NCBI GenBank assembly: GCA_031281985.1
Contig: JAITEO010000225.1
Location: forward strand, 1 to 8,048
Origin: Zoogloeaceae bacterium
GTDB taxonomy: Bacteria; Pseudomonadota; Gammaproteobacteria; Burkholderiales; Rhodocyclaceae
Direction of reading: 5' to 3'
DNA: 8,048 nt
In this document: positions 6,577 through 8,048 of the stretch, in pieces
Position numbering within the stretch: position 1 is the stretch's first letter
Layout of the letters: the number at the start of each line of letters is the position of its first letter
Made by a program: the position numbers and the translations under genes
Notes under the pieces: model-generated
What the model saw: the letters and a program-made list of their open reading frames with translations, nothing else
Databases searched by the model: none
What the model was told of the DNA's origin: nothing

Positions 6577-6655
6577 CGTAGGGGCGCACTACGTGCGCCC
6601 GTTGGCCGTCCTACGCGGCGGAATGGTTTGCGGGCGCACGCAGTGCGCCCCTACG
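6577..6655. repeat. Inverted pair of GTAG-type REP hairpins (BIME-like)
   Basis: Arm 6577-6601 and the reverse complement of 6631-6655 agree at 24 of 25 bases, separated by 29 bases. Each arm carries GTAG (6578-6581 in the left arm) followed by its own 8-base-pair hairpin: GGGCGCAC (6582-6589), a 3-base loop and GTGCGCCC (6593-6600). A GTAG or GGAG tetranucleotide at the foot of a palindrome is the known hallmark of REP elements mobilised by RAYT (TnpA_REP) transposases. Two inverted REPs make a BIME. No RAYT gene is in the window. Confidence 0.75.
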
Positions 6656-6772
6656 AGAACCACGCAGGCCGCGCTGGTTTTTCGTCGGGGTTAACGGGTT
6701 TGAAGCCAGGCTTCGCCTGGTTTCAAACCCCAAGATAACCCGGCAAAAAGTGGTTTTTCTACTTTTTGACGC
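6656..6772 (+). repeat. Two-hairpin intergenic repeat, copy 4 (sense)
   Basis: Leader 6656-6695. Hairpin A pairs 6696-6711 with 6715-6730 (16 base pairs, one G-T, loop TTC). Hairpin B pairs CAAAAAGT (6744-6751) with ACTTTTTG (6761-6768), extendable by a G-T and a G-C pair. It is the best-preserved copy with copy 1. It abuts the right REP arm and lies about 110 bases upstream of the glycosyltransferase start. Confidence 0.8.
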
Positions 6773-6883
6773 TCTCTTATGTGGGCTTTTACTTCTTGAC
6801 GTTTCCGCGCACGGGCGGATGCCGGTGTTCGGGTCTGATTTTGCTTTATCATGTCGTCTCCAAATTTTTTGCGGCTTTCTTTT

Positions 6884-8048
6884 ATGCGCGTCCTGATGGT
6901 TTCCGATGTTTATTTTCCACGTATCAATGGCGTGTCCACGTCCATTGAAACGTTCAGGAAAACGCTGCAAGCCCATGATATCGAAGTCGAGATCGTCGCG
7001 CCGCGCTATGGTGACGAACCGGAAGAAAGCGGCGTTACCCGTGTCAAGGGCAGGCAGATTCCCTTTTCGCTCGATGTGGAAGACAAATGGCTTTCCTGGC
7101 GCAAGATGAAAAGTGCCGTGCTGGAACGCGCCCGCGAATGCGACCTGATCCATATCCACACGCCGTTCGTCGCTCATTACGCGGGCATCCATGCCGCGCG
7201 CCTGCTGCGTCTTCCGGCGCTGGCGACCTATCACACCTTGTTTACCGAATATCTGCAATATTACGTGTCCTTCCTGCCGCGCCGACATTTGAGCCGCATC
7301 GCGCGCAGCTTTTCCCGCCGCCAGTGCAACGCCCTCGACGCCGTCGTCGTGCCTTCCGCCGCCATGCTGGAGCAATTGACCGCCTACGGCGTGCGCGCGC
7401 CCATGCACATCCTGCCGACCGGCGTGCCGCTGGAAAAATTCGCGCGCGGCAATCGGGCGGCGTTCCGCCAGGAACACGGCATCGACGAGGCGCGTCCGGT
7501 GGCGCTGTTCGTCGGGCGCGTCGCGCATGAAAAGAACATCGGCTTTTTGTTGCGCGTCTGGGCGCGCGCCTTGCGGCAAAATCCCAATCTTCTGCTGCTG
7601 GTGGCGGGCGACGGCCCGGCGCTGCCCGATCTCAAGAAAGAGGCGGAAACCCTGGGCATCGCCCATGCCGTCCATTTTCTTGGCTATCTCGACCGCAACG
7701 CGGCCTTGCTGGATTGCTACGCCGCCGCCGACGTGTTCGTGTTCTCTTCGCTCACCGAAACGCAGGGACTGGTGCTGCCGGAGGCAATGGCGGCGGGACT
7801 GCCCGTGATTGCGCTCTCCCGGCTGGGCACGCGCGATATTCTGGAAGCGGGCAAGGGATGCCTCGCGCCGCCAGAAGACGAGGACGCCTTTACGGAAACG
7901 GTGTTGCGCTTCTTTTCCGATGCCGCGCTGCGCGCGCGCTTGCAGGCGGAAGCCCCGGAAACCGCCCGCGACTGGTCGGACGCGGCCAGTTCCCGGCGCA
8001 TGGCCGAACTGTATCGCACCCTGGCTTCCTCCACGCCCCGGCATGACG
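6884..8048 (+). CDS. GT4-family glycosyltransferase, 3' end outside the window
   Basis: The frame runs 388 codons without a stop to the window edge. Both domains of a GT-B glycosyltransferase are essentially complete. The N-terminal part begins MRVLMVSDVYFPRINGVSTS, as in lipid and mannosyl transferases of the SQD2/MgtA/diglucosyldiacylglycerol type, and continues with DLIHIHTPF (87-95) and TYHTLFTEY (115-123). The C-terminal Glyco_transf_1 domain has the nucleotide-sugar site LFVGRVAHEKN (208-218), VAGDGPALPDL (240-250), FLGYLD, and the E-x7-E motif ETQGLVLPE (292-300), followed by GTRDILEAG. It should move a sugar from a nucleotide donor to a lipid or saccharide acceptor at the inner membrane; the exact acceptor cannot be told. 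An in-frame ATG at 6851 would add 11 residues. Neither start has a good Shine-Dalgarno; 6884 is chosen because family members begin at MRVLMVSD. Confidence 0.9.
   Translation, partial: MRVLMVSDVYFPRINGVSTSIETFRKTLQAHDIEVEIVAPRYGDEPEESGVTRVKGRQIPFSLDVEDKWLSWRKMKSAVLERARECDLIHIHTPFVAHYAGIHAARLLRLPALATYHTLFTEYLQYYVSFLPRRHLSRIARSFSRRQCNALDAVVVPSAAMLEQLTAYGVRAPMHILPTGVPLEKFARGNRAAFRQEHGIDEARPVALFVGRVAHEKNIGFLLRVWARALRQNPNLLLLVAGDGPALPDLKKEAETLGIAHAVHFLGYLDRNAALLDCYAAADVFVFSSLTETQGLVLPEAMAAGLPVIALSRLGTRDILEAGKGCLAPPEDEDAFTETVLRFFSDAALRARLQAEAPETARDWSDAASSRRMAELYRTLASSTPRHD

Larger units (their letters stand above)
6463..6772. repeat. Nested palindromic block of repeat copies 3 and 4 around a REP pair
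   Basis: From left to right the block reads hairpin B, hairpin A, REP, inverted REP, hairpin A, hairpin B. The midpoints of the three matching pairs (B at 6478.5 and 6756; REP at 6589 and 6643; A at 6520 and 6713) fall between 6616 and 6617.3. The architecture is therefore symmetrical to within about two bases over about 310 bases. The inter-element spacers on the two sides are 41 and 40 bases. No transposase or other open reading frame fits inside. It resembles a non-autonomous palindromic element of the BIME or MITE kind, but no target-site duplication could be established by eye. It accounts for most of the 407-base gene-free stretch 6477-6883; the remaining 6773-6883 shows no feature I can name. 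Confidence 0.6.

Noticed and set aside
6463..6772. CRISPR array
   Set aside because: The repeats are inverted rather than direct and regularly spaced, there are no unique spacers of equal length, and no cas genes are present.
6611..8044. A 477-codon open frame on the minus strand
   Set aside because: It lies antisense to a clear GT4 glycosyltransferase, crosses the REP and repeat region, and its translation is Arg/Gln/Gly-rich with no recognisable domain. Long antisense frames are expected in GC-rich genes.

Overview
The window comes from a GC-rich proteobacterium, most likely a betaproteobacterium. I infer this from protein content and gene order: a type IV prepilin peptidase end, a DUF4124 protein directly ahead of ntrB-ntrC, a biotin ligase without an N-terminal DNA-binding domain, and a type III pantothenate kinase (coaX) directly after birA. 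I cannot name a genus.

Layout: (1) 3-107 (+) is the last 34 codons of a pilD-type prepilin peptidase. (2) 108-366 is non-coding, with a promoter-like site and the first copy of a two-hairpin repeat. (3) 367-711 (+) encodes a small secreted protein, possibly PilY2-like. It converges on galE (754-1758, -), UDP-glucose 4-epimerase. (4) 1759-2007 is a divergent intergenic region with an inverted second repeat copy just upstream of galE. (5) 2008-6476 (+) is a tight five-gene operon: DUF4124 protein, ntrB, ntrC, birA, coaX. The last four genes overlap by 1-4 bases. NtrB and NtrC form the nitrogen-status two-component system; BirA and CoaX serve biotin attachment and coenzyme A synthesis. (6) 6477-6883 is a 407-base region without a gene, packed with repeats and ending the operon at a strong intrinsic terminator. 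(7) 6884 to the window end (+) is a GT4-family glycosyltransferase, open at the right edge.

The genes are ordinary. The unusual signal lies between them. A roughly 115-base element occurs four times (192-306 +, 1775-1880 -, 6463-6576 -, 6656-6772 +). It has a leader, a GC-rich hairpin A (GGTTTGAAGCCAGGC type) and an AT-rich hairpin B (CAAAAAGT/ACTTTTTG type). The A and B centres lie 41.5-43 bases apart in every copy. Copies 3 and 4 face away from each other around an inverted pair of GTAG-type REP hairpins. Together they form a nested, almost exactly symmetrical block of about 310 bases (6463-6772) centred near 6616-6617. Its left arm supplies both the last codons of coaX and the operon's terminator.
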